A program made the position numbers and the translations under genes. A stretch of 6,280 nt of DNA. It comes from an uncultured Clostridia bacterium (GTDB lineage Bacteria; Bacillota; Clostridia; TANB77; CAG-508). The DNA is taken from the NCBI GenBank assembly GCA_944391895.1, contig CALXVF010000071.1, forward strand, positions 1 through 6,280, in the 5' to 3' direction. Position 1 is the first letter of the stretch, and the number at the start of each line of letters is the position of its first letter. Below the pieces are notes generated by a model. The model did not search any database and was not told the origin of the DNA. It was given only the letters and a program-made list of their open reading frames with translations. Shown piece after piece: positions 6,211-6,280 of the stretch.

Positions 6211-6235
6211 TTTTTGTAAAATTTGCGCAAAATAT
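6211..6235 (+). repeat. 25-base direct repeat, copy 2, with a 10-bp palindrome
   Basis: This copy of the 6048-6072 sequence lies just outside the right palindromic arm and 16 bases before the ribosome binding site of the next gene. It differs at two positions, which turn the centre into a perfect palindrome TTTGCGCAAA (6222-6231). Its position would suit a promoter-proximal operator, but no regulator is identifiable. Confidence 0.65.
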
Positions 6236-6262
6236 ATTTAGATTTTTTATTGGAGGTTAATT

Positions 6263-6280
6263 ATGGATAAAGATAAAAGT
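6263..6280 (+). CDS. Start of an unidentified gene (first six codons)
   Basis: ATG at 6263 follows a good GGAGG (6252-6256) at 6 bases spacing and opens MDKDKS before the window ends. The hydrophilic beginning says nothing about function. I found no convincing promoter directly upstream, since the region is taken up by the right palindromic arm and the direct repeat. The strong ribosome binding site is the main reason to accept it. It is transcribed divergently from addA, so it is not the usual addB partner in an addB-addA operon. Confidence 0.6.

Larger units (their letters stand above)
5829..6262. other. Divergent intergenic region, 434 bases
   Basis: From left to right it holds the addA ribosome binding site, the leader tandem repeat, the addA promoter, the left palindromic arm, a T-rich low-complexity core (about 5996-6151), the right palindromic arm, a 25-base direct-repeat copy and the ribosome binding site of the gene starting at 6263. 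The core is full of ATTATTTTT-like runs and gives no credible coding frame on either strand. No RNA gene is recognised. Confidence 0.8.

Noticed and set aside
6204..6244. Promoter for the gene starting at 6263
   Set aside because: TTGAAT, TTGTAA and TATATT/TATTTA fragments occur, but no pair has a suitable spacing of 16-18 bases with good matches.

Overview
The window is strongly AT-rich DNA with strong AGGAGG-type ribosome binding sites. It carries a very probable spoVM gene and AddA-type recombination machinery. Together these point to an endospore-forming, low-GC Firmicute, most likely a member of the Clostridia; the species cannot be named from the sequence.

Layout from left to right. 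(1) Positions 1-1317, minus strand: the N-terminal 439 codons of a membrane-anchored extracytoplasmic glycoside hydrolase family 18 protein with a copper-amine-oxidase-type stalk domain and an SH3-like domain, cut by the window edge. (2) Positions 1318-1479: a divergent intergenic region with a candidate promoter on each strand. (3) Positions 1480-1716, plus strand: a tight pair of very small genes, a 50-residue two-helix membrane protein and a 24-residue protein that matches the sporulation peptide SpoVM. (4) Positions 1739-1773: a hairpin terminator that works in both directions between converging genes. (5) Positions 1790-5828, minus strand: rpmB (ribosomal protein L28, zinc-binding form), rqcP (S4-domain ribosome quality control factor) and addA (1169-residue helicase-nuclease). 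They read in the order addA, rqcP, rpmB, with a sigma-A-like promoter before addA and another before rpmB. (6) Positions 5829-6262: a 434-base divergent intergenic region holding the addA leader and promoter and a roughly 270-bp palindromic repeat element with inverted, hairpin-forming ends around a T-rich core. (7) From 6263, plus strand: the first six codons of another gene.

How the parts relate. AddA processes double-strand DNA ends, RqcP rescues stalled 50S subunits, and L28 is a 50S protein, so the minus-strand cluster is a housekeeping group. SpoVM and the small membrane protein form a probable sporulation transcript. The spoVM/rpmB adjacency is also found in Bacillus subtilis, which supports both calls. 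The least explained parts are the inverted-repeat element beside the addA promoter and the uncharacterised 50-residue partner of SpoVM.
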